From assembly GCA_011620045.1 (NCBI GenBank), contig WOZY01000241.1:1-13439 (forward strand): DNA of 13,439 nucleotides. The letters are read 5' to 3'. The translations under genes were made by a program, and so were the position numbers. Source of the DNA: Mesotoga sp. (GTDB lineage: Bacteria; Thermotogota; Thermotogae; Petrotogales; Kosmotogaceae). Of the stretch, positions 1 through 7,893 are shown piece after piece (within the stretch, counting starts at the first letter, position 1; each line of letters begins with the position of its first letter). Under the pieces are notes generated by a model. The model was not told the DNA's origin and did no database searches. It was given only the letters and a program-made list of their open reading frames with translations.

Positions 1-1448
1 CCTGATCAAAATATCATCCATAATATACGGATCTTCCTCGTTTCCACCTCCGAAGTGATAGCTTTTCGGCTCGGGATAGATATCGCGGTAAACTGCTTCA
101 GTTCCGTCGAAGTCCCAGGTGGTTATGTAAATGTTGAATCCCTTCAAATCATCTGGCCTTCCGATAGTCTCCCCGGCGATTTTCAGAATGACCTCGTTGT
201 TCATCTTGTTTTTCTGGACCAGGGGAGTTGGTGAAATGCCAGTTCCGAAAGATCCGGGACCACTTTCCTCTGCGGAGTATGCAACTATGGACCACACGTT
301 TGCGAAGATGAAGTAATCCCAGTCTTGCCCATCGGGCATGGATGCATTCTGGAACGGCAGGACTGAAGCGACCTTCTTGTCTGGGTCGTCTATGAAGATC
401 TGGAATGTAACGTGGTCAAATCCGTTTTGTGGTCCCCATGAGTCAGTAAGGTCCTTTATCTTCATTCCCAAGACCAGCGAAGCCCCTATCTGTTTTGCAT
501 TCGCCCAGAGAAGATCCATCTGGTTCTTGAAAGTAATGTCTGTAGGATACTCATATCTTCCCTGAGGGCCTCTGTCGTCGCCTTCGGGATCGCTCCTCAC
601 CCAGGCCTCTCCAAAGGTAAGGAATTCCGTTTTGCCATTCCTGGAGGCAACTTCGTAGACCCCAACCTCACCGTTCAGGAACTCTTTCCAGAACTCCATA
701 GGAGCATAAATTGCCGTGTCGATTCTGAAGCCATCGATATCGGCCTCTTCTATCCAGAAAGTGAAGGAGTCTTTAAGGGCCGAAACTACAGCCATATTCT
801 CAGTGTTAAGGTCGTCTAGACTCGACATCTGATAATTGAGCTTCTGGTATTGATCGTTGAAGTCAGAGATGTCCGGCGTCCAGTGATATATATGATCAGT
901 CTCGTGGTCGTCGAAATTGTTCAGGGAGAAAGGATATGACTCAGGAGAAGATGTCGGAATACTTTCAGTGTTCAACTCGAACACTCCATCCACGAACCGG
1001 AAGTAATCACCGACATGATTCGGAACAATGTCCTGAATCACCAGCAACCCCCTTTCGTGAGCTTCCTTAACCAATTTCCTGTACAGCTCGATGCCCCCAA
1101 AGTGTTCGTCAATTCTTTTGAAATCCCTGGCCCAGTATCCATGGTAGTCCCCGTAGTTCACCCAAGGATTCCACCACTGGTTTGCGACAGGAGGGGTGAT
1201 CCATATAGCCGTTGCACCCAGTCCTTTGACATAATCCAGTTTGTCGATTATTCCTTTGAGATCTCCGCCGTTATATCTCGAGTTGTCGCTGCCGGATTCT
1301 CCAAATCCCATGTCATCGTTGGACGGATCGCCGTTCGAAAAACGGTCTATCATAATGAAATACACAATCTGATCCTCCCAGGCAGTTCTTGAAGACAGAC
1401 CATCGTCGCAAAAGTAATTAAAAGAAGAGTAAGAAGCGGCTTTTTCAT
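1..1448 (-). pseudogene. Extracellular GH13 alpha-amylase with glucodextranase-C-like domain; frameshifted, internally deleted, partial at left edge
   Basis: Seen: a strong SD (GGAGGTGA, complement of 1454-1461) sits 5 nt before an ATG at 1446-1448. That ATG opens a typical signal peptide (MKKPLLTLLLITFATMV), but its frame stops after about 32 codons. The GH13 reading starts at TAWEDQIVYF (about 1380) in another frame, stays open to base 1, and has no start codon of its own, so one base is missing between about 1380 and 1425. GH13 region I (DIVPNH, 1015-1032), region II (GFRIDTAIY, nucleophile Asp at 718-720) and region III (FGEAW, acid/base Glu at 607-609) are present. Directly after region III the protein enters a segment resembling the C-terminal DOMON-like module of glucodextranase (DPEGDDRGP..., later FGGG...IMDD). 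Region IV (NHD) and the rest of the barrel are missing, so alpha-glucan hydrolysis is unlikely even if the frame is repaired. It lies 20 bp behind the nucleotidase gene, probably co-transcribed. The true C-terminus should lie only slightly beyond base 1. Confidence 0.85.
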
Positions 1449-1468
1449 GTCTCTCACCTCCAGATTTT

Positions 1469-2038
1469 TCAGATCAATATACTATCTAGAAACTCCCCAA
1501 GGCTCTTGACTCTAAGACGATGTTCGATATGTCTGTTGTATGGCCAATCCATAATGTAAGTATTGATGCCGTGATCGAGCAGGTTCTCAATATGATGCGG
1601 TGCGTCATCAACGGCGTAGTCAATGCCCAGAACTTCACATAGTTCACCCTTTCTGGAGCTTACAATTACCGATACCGGTTCGTCAATCACCTTCTGAATC
1701 CATCTCTGAGATTGTATCTGAACGTTTCTTCCCTTCGTCGGGAATCTGGATGTAATAAAATAGAATTCATGACGACCTTCGGCTATCAAATCGCCAAGCC
1801 TCATTAAGTCCTCCCCGGAAGCATATGGAGGCAGCGATTCGTAGAAATCTTCTGTATTCCTTATGACTTCCCACACCTTCTCTTCCATCTCAAGCGTAAG
1901 ATTGGGGACGCTTTTCCAGAAATCCCAGACCTTGACTTCGACTTCTAGCGGCACCTCTTCAAACATTTCGTGGGCGATTCTTAGAAAGGCTCGATTGAAG
2001 TCCGTAAGAATGTCATCTATATCGATCATTATCTTCAT
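1469..2038 (-). CDS. HAD-superfamily 5'(3')-deoxyribonucleotidase-like protein (NT5C type)
   Basis: A 189-residue cytosolic protein with HAD phosphatase motifs in order. Motif I is IDIDDILTDF with Asp6 (expected nucleophile) and Asp8 (acid/base). Motif II is the FITSRF segment with Thr96/Ser97. A lysine lies at about 130, and motif IV is AVDDAP with Asp144/Asp145 for Mg2+ binding. The DxDDxLxDF start, small alpha-helical cap (about 15-85) and length fit the NT5C family (PF06941), whose members remove phosphate from (deoxy)nucleoside monophosphates. The exact substrate cannot be read from sequence, and many members are only 'putative nucleotidase'. The ATG at 2036-2038 has an SD GGAGGTGA 5 nt upstream. 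It is divergent from the ABC transporter gene and leads into the amylase remnant. Family assignment is good; physiological role (nucleotide salvage or pool clean-up) is inference. Confidence 0.75.
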   Translation of the reverse strand: MKIMIDIDDILTDFNRAFLRIAHEMFEEVPLEVEVKVWDFWKSVPNLTLEMEEKVWEVIRNTEDFYESLPPYASGEDLMRLGDLIAEGRHEFYFITSRFPTKGRNVQIQSQRWIQKVIDEPVSVIVSSRKGELCEVLGIDYAVDDAPHHIENLLDHGINTYIMDWPYNRHIEHRLRVKSLGEFLDSILI

Positions 2039-2058
2039 CGTTCACCTCCGTATAGAAC

Positions 2059-2099
2059 AGTATATATCATACTATTACCTCTTTTTTCTCTTTTGCCAA
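2059..2099 (-). promoter_or_regulatory. Possible promoter of the nucleotidase-amylase unit
   Basis: On the minus strand there are two overlapping -10-like hexamers, TATGAT (complement of 2066-2071) and TATACT (complement of 2059-2064). A -35-like TTGGCA (complement of 2094-2099) lies 22 nt from the first -10, which is too far for an ideal promoter. The AT-rich position just upstream of the SD is right, but the pairing is not convincing. Confidence 0.3.
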
Positions 2100-2101
2100 G
2101 T

Positions 2102-2130
2102 TTTCCAGTACGGAGTGTTTGTGGGATAAT
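2102..2130 (+). promoter_or_regulatory. Candidate sigma70 promoter for the ABC exporter-peptidase operon
   Basis: TTTCCA (2102-2107), a 17-nt spacer and GATAAT (2125-2130). A start site near 2137 would leave a leader of about 25 nt carrying the SD AAAGGAGG (2147-2154), 7 nt before the ATG at 2162. Confidence 0.5.
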
Positions 2131-2161
2131 CGCAGTAAGTTTTCTCAAAGGAGGAAGTAGG

Positions 2162-2830
2162 ATGTTCGAATTGAAGGAAGTCGCATTGATATATGAGACG
2201 AAGAAGCAGGCTCTGGCGGCGCTCAAATCGACAGACCTCAAGATAGAGAAGGGGGAAGAAGTTGGGATATTCGGTCCTTCGGGTTCAGGGAAGTCATCCC
2301 TTCTCTTCATTATGAGCACTCTAAAGGAGCCAAGTCGCGGAGAAGTCAAATACGAAGGCAAGGAGCTTACAGCTCTCACTCCTTCCGCAAAAGCCGAACT
2401 TCGGCGAAAAGAGTTCGGATTTGTGTTTCAAGAGCACTTCTTGATAAACCACCTAACTGTCAGAGAGAATATTCTGCTCCCCCTGAAAGAAAAACGAGGA
2501 GCAAGAAAGAGGCTCGAAGAAATCACTACTGCGCTTGGATTGAACAAACTCCTCAAGCGATTCCCGTATGAGCTCTCACTTGGACAGAGTCAGAGGGTGG
2601 CTGTGGCAAGAGCATTGATAGCCAACCCGAAAGTTGTTTTCGCCGATGAACCGACCGCTTCCCTGGATGACGAAAATGGCAGCAGGGTAATAGAGCTCTT
2701 GAAGTCTTATTGCTCGAAGTCAGGCGCGACTCTGATACTCGTTTCTCATTCGTCTGAGATTATCGGGGATTTCAGAAGAAGACTCAGAGTGGAAAATGGC
2801 CAGGTCTATGAGGTTGGTGTGAATGCTTAA
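2162..2830 (+). CDS. ABC transporter ATP-binding protein (MacB/LolD-like)
   Basis: A 222-residue ATPase that should power the FtsX-type permease encoded next. Walker A GPSGSGKS (38-45), Q-loop Gln90 (FVFQEHF), signature LSLGQ (138-142), Walker B VVFADEP with Glu163, D-loop SLDD, and switch His196 are all visible. The signature has Leu where LSGGQ has its first Gly, a tolerated variant. Size and the E-P-SRGEV segment after Walker A match the MacB/LolD/FtsE group, which move lipoproteins, peptides or drugs across or out of the inner membrane by mechanotransmission. The start is set at 2162 because an SD (AAAGGAGG) lies 7 nt upstream; an in-frame ATG at 2093 would give an unrelated N-terminal extension and overlaps the promoter. 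The 3' end overlaps the permease gene by 8 bp. Substrate unknown. Confidence 0.92.
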   Translation: MFELKEVALIYETKKQALAALKSTDLKIEKGEEVGIFGPSGSGKSSLLFIMSTLKEPSRGEVKYEGKELTALTPSAKAELRRKEFGFVFQEHFLINHLTVRENILLPLKEKRGARKRLEEITTALGLNKLLKRFPYELSLGQSQRVAVARALIANPKVVFADEPTASLDDENGSRVIELLKSYCSKSGATLILVSHSSEIIGDFRRRLRVENGQVYEVGVNA

Positions 2831-4997
2831 ATACATGTGGTTATATCTCAAAAGAAGGCCGGGCAGAATTCTGGTCTTCATATTTGTTGTCGCTCTGGGT
2901 GTATCAATGAGCCTTGTGATTAGCTCAATCTTTCTGTCCTTCGGAGAGACGAGAAGCAGAATAGCAAAGATCAACGAGAGCTGGATTACGGTACAGTATG
3001 TCTCTGAAAGCGGAAGAGACGAGTCAATTGACAGCAGTCTCATCCAGGTTTTTGAAGACGTGTTTGGCCTTTCAGATGTTATCCCGGTAGATATAGCCTA
3101 TCTCGGCTACAACCTTTTCGGAAGTGCAAGAGCCAATTTTCCTGTTTATGGAATCAAGCAAACGGAGATATCTCGGATGCTGCGCGAGAGCAATGCCTAC
3201 ATTGCAGAAGGGACGGTATTTGCCCCAGGGACAAATGAAATCATTGTCTCCGATTCATTTCTAAGAGCCTCAGGATTAGATCTGGAAAATGTCTATGAGG
3301 AAATCTCCGAAATGTCGAGCAAGGGGCTATATACAGTGGTCGCGTCTCTGGCAGGACCCTCGGTGTTTGGACTGGGGCCGTCGGGAATCTCGAGGGGCAA
3401 AGGATCGTTTGGCTTCCTGGTATTCGCTGAAGAAGGTTTTCTAATAGCAGTTGAAAACGAACTGAGATTAAGGATCATCGGAGAAGGACTTCCGGTTTCG
3501 ATTGAAGGACCGGTTTCTTCCCGGGAGACCCTTGAGAGGCAGTATGCAAGTTACTATTTGGGAGTCTTCTTGACAAATCTCTTTGTCGCCCTGGTTTTCA
3601 TAATAGCTCTTACAATGCTTAATTCGGTAAGCATTCGTGAAAGAAGAAAGGAGTATGCTATTCTTGCTGCTATAGGGCATTCTCCCGGGAGTTTGAAGAT
3701 AAGACTCTTTCTGGAGTCGCTCTATCAGGGAATTGCTGGCTGGATCCTTGGCCTCCTTGCGGGTGGAGCTGTTCTTTCACTATTCGAAGATCGCTTCTTC
3801 ACGCCCAATGGTCTTTATATAGGCGACAGCGCCGTCTCTTCTATTTGCACGTTGTTCATACCGTTCACCACGATTGTTCTATATCAGATATTGATAGGAA
3901 GACATCTGAGAAGAGATCTCGTCGGTCTTCTGAAGAGCTCTGAAGAAAGAGTCGGTCTGCTTAAGAACAGATTCAGGAATGTTGGTTTGCCCTGGCTCCA
4001 ATTTCCTCTGAGAAGCGACGGCTACAGATCTCTTTTTGTGAACATCATCGCGTTTGCCGTGCTATTGACTGTTTTTGGTTCGCTTCTATCTTCATTGACG
4101 GACACAGTTCGAGACAGCGGCTGGTTGTTCAATCGATGTTCTTATATTCAGACCTCGGAATTGGAGGAGCTCAGGCTTCCGGAAGAAATTTCATCGAAGT
4201 CAACGGCTGTCCTTCCTGCCGATCTTCTCGACTCGGATGTGAAGCTTATGTTCGGCACTACAAAACTCTTCATTCCAGTTGTATCTACTGAGCATTCGAG
4301 ACTTCTCTCAATATTCGACGAAGATCCGGCGGCCGGTACGCTATATGTTAGCAGGAGTCTTTTTGACTTGATTGTCAATGGTTCTGTCAGGGGGTTGGAT
4401 TACTCTTCGATGGAGGTTCTGCCAAGTCTCGAAAGTCACGCTGGTGTTCTGGTGGAAGACAGAATAGAATCTGACGGTCTCCTAGTATTATACGATGAGC
4501 GTAATCTTGCAGGAGAAATCAGACGTTTCGCCTCGGAGATCGGTCAGGTGGAAGTAGTCGACAGGAAGACTTTCGAGTTGAAGATCCGTGCCGAGACGCA
4601 GTTCATGGAGTTGATTTCCTCGATTATCATCTATCTTCAATTCTTCGTCGTCATAATAATCGGCGTGGTTACTGTTACAAGGGTGACCTTGGCAAGACGG
4701 AGTGAGATATCAATCAGAAACATTTTGGGACAGAGGAGAGACGAGATTGGTCTTCTCTTTTTCGGAGAACTTTTATTAGTTCTTCTTACAGGTGCAGCAA
4801 TTGGATATCTTCTGGCAACGGTCTGCTGGCAGATTTTTAGATCCGTCTTTCTTCAGGGGCTGTATGTTTCGTCGATCGTAGTTCCAGAGACGCTCTTCAG
4901 AATCTCTGTAATGACCGTCATTGTTCTGTTAGCCGGAGTAATCACGGCAAGATACTTGATTTCGAAACAGGATCCAATATCAATTATAGAAAGATAG
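2823..4997 (+). CDS. FtsX-family ABC transporter permease (duplicated, 8 TM)
   Basis: A 724-residue inner-membrane permease built as two FtsX/MacB halves. In the first half, TM1 (about 16-38) is followed by an extracytoplasmic domain (about 40-243) and TM2-4 (about 246-268, 300-322, 338-358). In the second half, TM5 (about 403-425) is followed by an extracytoplasmic domain (about 428-595) and TM6-8 (about 599-619, 645-668, 692-714). The conserved coupling segment after TM2/TM6 is visible twice: RERRKEYAILAAIGHS and ARRSEISIRNILGQ. The ending DPISIIER matches the usual DP...ER tail of this family. With the duplicated core, one permease chain and an ATPase dimer could make a whole exporter. Its ATG lies inside the end of the ATPase gene, implying translational coupling. 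FtsX-type systems act by mechanotransmission on periplasmic or membrane substrates; the substrate here is unknown. Confidence 0.9.
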   Translation: MLKYMWLYLKRRPGRILVFIFVVALGVSMSLVISSIFLSFGETRSRIAKINESWITVQYVSESGRDESIDSSLIQVFEDVFGLSDVIPVDIAYLGYNLFGSARANFPVYGIKQTEISRMLRESNAYIAEGTVFAPGTNEIIVSDSFLRASGLDLENVYEEISEMSSKGLYTVVASLAGPSVFGLGPSGISRGKGSFGFLVFAEEGFLIAVENELRLRIIGEGLPVSIEGPVSSRETLERQYASYYLGVFLTNLFVALVFIIALTMLNSVSIRERRKEYAILAAIGHSPGSLKIRLFLESLYQGIAGWILGLLAGGAVLSLFEDRFFTPNGLYIGDSAVSSICTLFIPFTTIVLYQILIGRHLRRDLVGLLKSSEERVGLLKNRFRNVGLPWLQFPLRSDGYRSLFVNIIAFAVLLTVFGSLLSSLTDTVRDSGWLFNRCSYIQTSELEELRLPEEISSKSTAVLPADLLDSDVKLMFGTTKLFIPVVSTEHSRLLSIFDEDPAAGTLYVSRSLFDLIVNGSVRGLDYSSMEVLPSLESHAGVLVEDRIESDGLLVLYDERNLAGEIRRFASEIGQVEVVDRKTFELKIRAETQFMELISSIIIYLQFFVVIIIGVVTVTRVTLARRSEISIRNILGQRRDEIGLLFFGELLLVLLTGAAIGYLLATVCWQIFRSVFLQGLYVSSIVVPETLFRISVMTVIVLLAGVITARYLISKQDPISIIER

Positions 4998-5005
4998 GTG
5001 AAGAG

Positions 5006-6001
5006 ATGAGGTTTAGAGAGCTCGCTCGCCCGGGAGACGGGTACGAAACGGGGACTTTGAACAAGATCACGGATCTTGAGGGAATACGAGTCGGGCATTA
5101 CACTTTGATTGAGGATTCACCGAGATGTCTGCGAACGGGAATAAGCGTCATAAGGATTCCTTTCGTATATGAAAGACCCGTCCCGGCAGCTTCCAGCGTC
5201 TTCAACGGTTATGGAAAGTCGATGGGCCTCATTCAGATAGAAGAACTCGGGACCATCGAGAGCGATATCTTTTTGACCAACACACTTTCAATTGGAGCCG
5301 TACATCAGGGTGCTGTAAGACTCGCCCTAGAGAGTAATCCTGAATTGTCGTCTCTCAACGTAGTCGTCATGGAGTGCAACGATGGCTTTCTAAATGAAAT
5401 TCGAGCGCTGGCGATAAAAGAAGAGATGGTTGCCGATGCGGTCGGGGACGCGAAAAAGGATTTCCAGCTCGGCAGCTGTGGCGCGGGGACCGGGATGGTC
5501 TGCTTTGGTTATAAGGGCGGGATCGGTTCGTCTTCAAGAATAGTCGAGTTCGGAGGCAGGAAATACACCTTGGGGGTTTTCGTTCTTTCGAATTTCGGAA
5601 GATCGTCCGACCTTAGAATTCCTTCTCTGGAATTGCGTTCCGAGCTACAAGATTCAGATAGGGAGAAAGGATCGCTTATCATGATCCTTGGAACAGACCT
5701 ACCTTTGATGCCACTTCAGTTGAAGAGAGTAACGCGCCACATGAATCTTGCGATTGGGCTGCTTGGAGCTCCAGGGTACCATGGAAGTGGAGACATTTCA
5801 CTTGCTTTCACTACAGCCAGAGAGTACAGTTTGTCCGAGCAGAGCTTAATGAACGAAGGGAACACGCTGAGTGAAATATTCAGGGCAGCTGTCTGGGCGT
5901 GCGCCGAAGCCATAGTCGATTCGATGCTCTGCTCAGGTGCTATGACTGGATTCAAAGGGTCTGTGGACTCTTTAAGAAGTGCGATACACTCAAACCTCTG
6001 A
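5006..6001 (+). CDS. P1 family peptidase (DmpA-like L-aminopeptidase/D-esterase)
   Basis: A 331-residue self-processing hydrolase of MEROPS family P1/S58, with N-terminal-nucleophile-like (DmpA/BapA) fold. Visible family signatures are ITDLEGIRVGHYT (21-33), LTNTLSIGAVHQGA (90-103), GSCGAGTGMVCFGYKGGIG (156-174), SNFGR (195-199; Asn196 matches the oxyanion Asn), and KGSLIMILGTDLPL (221-234). Autocleavage is expected between Gly222 and Ser223 (Ser codon 5672-5674), which exposes Ser223 as nucleophile. The later HGSGDISLAFTTA segment is also typical. No signal peptide is seen, so it should be cytoplasmic. Family members release N-terminal residues from peptides, including D- or beta-amino-acid substrates. 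The SD AGGTGA overlaps the stop of the permease gene, with 8 bp between the genes, so the peptidase is the third gene of the exporter operon. Function with the exporter is inference. Confidence 0.9.
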   Translation: MRFRELARPGDGYETGTLNKITDLEGIRVGHYTLIEDSPRCLRTGISVIRIPFVYERPVPAASSVFNGYGKSMGLIQIEELGTIESDIFLTNTLSIGAVHQGAVRLALESNPELSSLNVVVMECNDGFLNEIRALAIKEEMVADAVGDAKKDFQLGSCGAGTGMVCFGYKGGIGSSSRIVEFGGRKYTLGVFVLSNFGRSSDLRIPSLELRSELQDSDREKGSLIMILGTDLPLMPLQLKRVTRHMNLAIGLLGAPGYHGSGDISLAFTTAREYSLSEQSLMNEGNTLSEIFRAAVWACAEAIVDSMLCSGAMTGFKGSVDSLRSAIHSNL

Positions 6002-6023
6002 TCAAATAGAGTTCCGTCGGTGA

Positions 6024-6052
6024 TTTTGTAGACACTCTAAGAATGATATGAT
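6024..6052 (+). promoter_or_regulatory. Possible promoter of the PAS-HD-GYP gene
   Basis: A good -10 TATGAT (6047-6052) preceded by weak -35 candidates: TTTTGT at 17-nt spacing or TTGTAG at 15-nt spacing. It lies in the 80-bp gap after the peptidase gene. An SD GGAG (6071-6074) lies 7 nt before the ATG at 6082. Confidence 0.4.
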
Positions 6053-6081
6053 CGGAGCATTTATCGATTTGGAGATGAAAA

Positions 6082-7508
6082 ATGGGCGATTCGAATTCCA
6101 GACAGGATTTCAAGGAAGACTCCCGGTCGTGTCTTGATTGCTCTTCCAGTATCGATGCTGCCAGCTACCGTGGTCTCTTTTCTCTGGCAAGAAGCGGCAT
6201 TCTGCTCTGCGGTGTATCGAAAGGCGGGAGCTGTACTATTCTCAATGCCAATCCCGCTGCACTCAGAATAGAACGTCTTGCAAGAGATGAGCTTGTTGGA
6301 GAGGAGTTCGAACGGGTGATTACGGGCGCCGTTGATTTCGGAATCACAGATGTGATAAGGGAAGTCAATAGTACCGGTGTTCCCCGTCACAATAGTCTGA
6401 AGCCCTGCTCGGGTTCGAGAATAGATATCTTGAGAGATATGTCGGTTTACAGACTGAATGAAGGCGTTATTGCAATCGTTTATGATGGCCTCAGCGATTC
6501 GGTCAATGCTTTCACGAAGCTGGGAGAGGGCAAACCAGAGCTTGACAGATTGGTTTCTAATCTTCCAGGCATCGCTTTCCGATGTAAAAACGACAGAGAG
6601 TGGACCATGGAAGTTGTCAGTAGAGGGATCATAGAGCTCACCGGCTACCGGCCAGAAGAGATTATTGGAAACAAGGAACTTTCTTACTCGGATCTGCTAT
6701 ATGCCGAGGATAGGGAGATGGTGTGGGGCCTAATCCAGGAGTCCTTTGCAGCGGGCGATTACTACGAGATAGAGTACAAGATAGTGACCAAGTCGGGTCG
6801 GGTGAAGTACGTTCTTGAAAGGGGAAAGGTAGTTGCCGGCGAGAATGGGGGCGAAGTGTTCGTCGAAGGCTTCATCTCAGACGTCACCGATCTTAGGGTC
6901 GCGAGAAGAGAGGTCGAGGAGAGTAAGGAGAAACTCGAGGCCACCTTCTCAAGCACAATTAATGCGCTTTCTAGAATCGTGGAGATCAGAGATCCCTACA
7001 CTGCGGGGCATCAGAGAAAAGTGGGGCTTCTGGCAGCCTCGATTTCCAGGAGAATGGGACTAGAAGATAGAGTTTGCGAGAATATAAGGATGAGTGGCCT
7101 TCTCCACGATATCGGGAAACTCTGGATCCCTTCCGAGATTCTAAGAAAACTGGAAGACTCAATCATATAGAGTTTGAGATGGTCAAAGAGCACTCTCGGC
7201 TTGGCTATGAAGTTCTAAAGGAAATTGAGTTTGATTTTCCGATCGCCGACTACGTGATTTAGCACCATGAAAGGCTAAACGGTTCTGGATACCCTTATGG
7301 GCTAAAGCGAGAGGAGATACTCCTGCCGGCCAGAATAATCGCTGTGGCAGATGTTGTCGAAGCGATATCGTCGCACAGACCCTACAGGCCGGCATTTGGA
7401 ATAGAGGTGGCAATAGAAGAGATCACTTCCGGAGCAGGTACTCTTTACGATGGTTCGGTTACGAGAGCTTGTGTCGACTTACTGGAAGAAGGATTCTCTT
7501 TCGAGTAG
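6082..7508 (+). pseudogene. PAS-PAS-HD-GYP sensor (probable c-di-GMP phosphodiesterase), inactivated by frameshift and nonsense codon
   Basis: Repaired, this would be a 475-residue sensor. PAS 1 spans about 28-135, PAS 2 about 153-272 (with the TGYRPEEIIG and ending ISDVTDL typical of PAS), a short helical linker about 272-290, then an HD-GYP domain. HD-GYP hallmarks seen: AGHQ (308-311), LLHDIGK (His342/Asp343), IPSEIL, then in another frame EFEMVKEHSRLGYEVL, HHERLNGSGYP and RIIAVADVVEAI...RPYRP. Lesion 1: the frame changes at 7150-7151, and reading AGA AAA CCT GGA (one extra C) restores the usual K-P-G-R-L; as written, the protein stops at 7168-7170 after 362 residues. Lesion 2: TAG at 7260-7262 stands where family members usually have Gln before HHE, consistent with CAG to TAG. 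The tail reads cleanly to the TAG at 7506-7508. A PAS-only product could still be made, but phosphodiesterase activity is unlikely. HD-GYP proteins hydrolyse cyclic di-GMP; this member's substrate is inferred. Confidence 0.88.
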
Positions 7509-7509
7509 A

Positions 7510-7875
7510 TCATGGAGAGGGGATCGCCTCGATGATATTCCTCTTCATACCAAGAATCGGTATTCTTCTTCCCGTCACAAGTGCCTGATAGGTTCCTCCG
7601 ACTTCAAGCATCTTGAAGACCCTTGAAGCAGCATAGAAGCCCTGGCTTTCGGCGTTTTGAATCACGAATTCCTCTCCCGTATCTGCCGTCACTCTGTAAT
7701 CAGATTTTCCAGCTTCGGAATTGTCAACTTTCTCGACCACGGTTATTTCAATCATCGTCACGGCCCTGTCGCCCCAGGTAAAGACGAGGTAGAAAGCCAG
7801 TGCTACGAGAACTGTTCCCAGTACAACGAAGATCTCTCCCGAAAGATTCTTGAGTCTTCTTTTCAAACTGACCAC
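7510..7875 (-). CDS. Small membrane-anchored protein of unknown function
   Basis: At most 121 residues: a short basic N-terminus, one membrane segment (about 15-33, EIFVVLGTVLVALAFYLVF) and an outer domain of about 85 residues predicted from pattern to be mostly beta-strand (alternating hydrophobics in MIEITVVEKV, DYRVTADTGEEFVI). The tail LEVGGTYQALVTGRRIPILG followed by NIIEA resembles, from memory, small membrane-anchored or lipoprotein-type proteins with a 'VxGxRIPxL..xxNII' ending; I cannot name the family with certainty and assign no function. The start is uncertain. GTG at 7873-7875 has almost no spacing from GGGGAG; the in-frame TTG at 7864-7866 has a usable 10-nt spacing and gives 118 residues. 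It is third in the DUF2905-sua5 operon, 18 bp behind sua5, and ends 1 bp from the convergent HD-GYP pseudogene. Confidence 0.7.
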   Translation of the reverse strand: MVSLKRRLKNLSGEIFVVLGTVLVALAFYLVFTWGDRAVTMIEITVVEKVDNSEAGKSDYRVTADTGEEFVIQNAESQGFYAASRVFKMLEVGGTYQALVTGRRIPILGMKRNIIEAIPSP

Positions 7876-7893
7876 TCTCCCCGAGTCGGAATT

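Noticed and set aside
1015..1392. A 125-codon plus-strand open frame.
   Set aside because: It is antisense to the GH13 region I part of the amylase, where the minus frame is clearly conserved; it reads as a shadow.
2093..2161. A possible upstream start for the ABC ATPase.
   Set aside because: The extra 23 residues do not fit the family, there is no SD, and the stretch holds the likely promoter and SD for the ATG at 2162.
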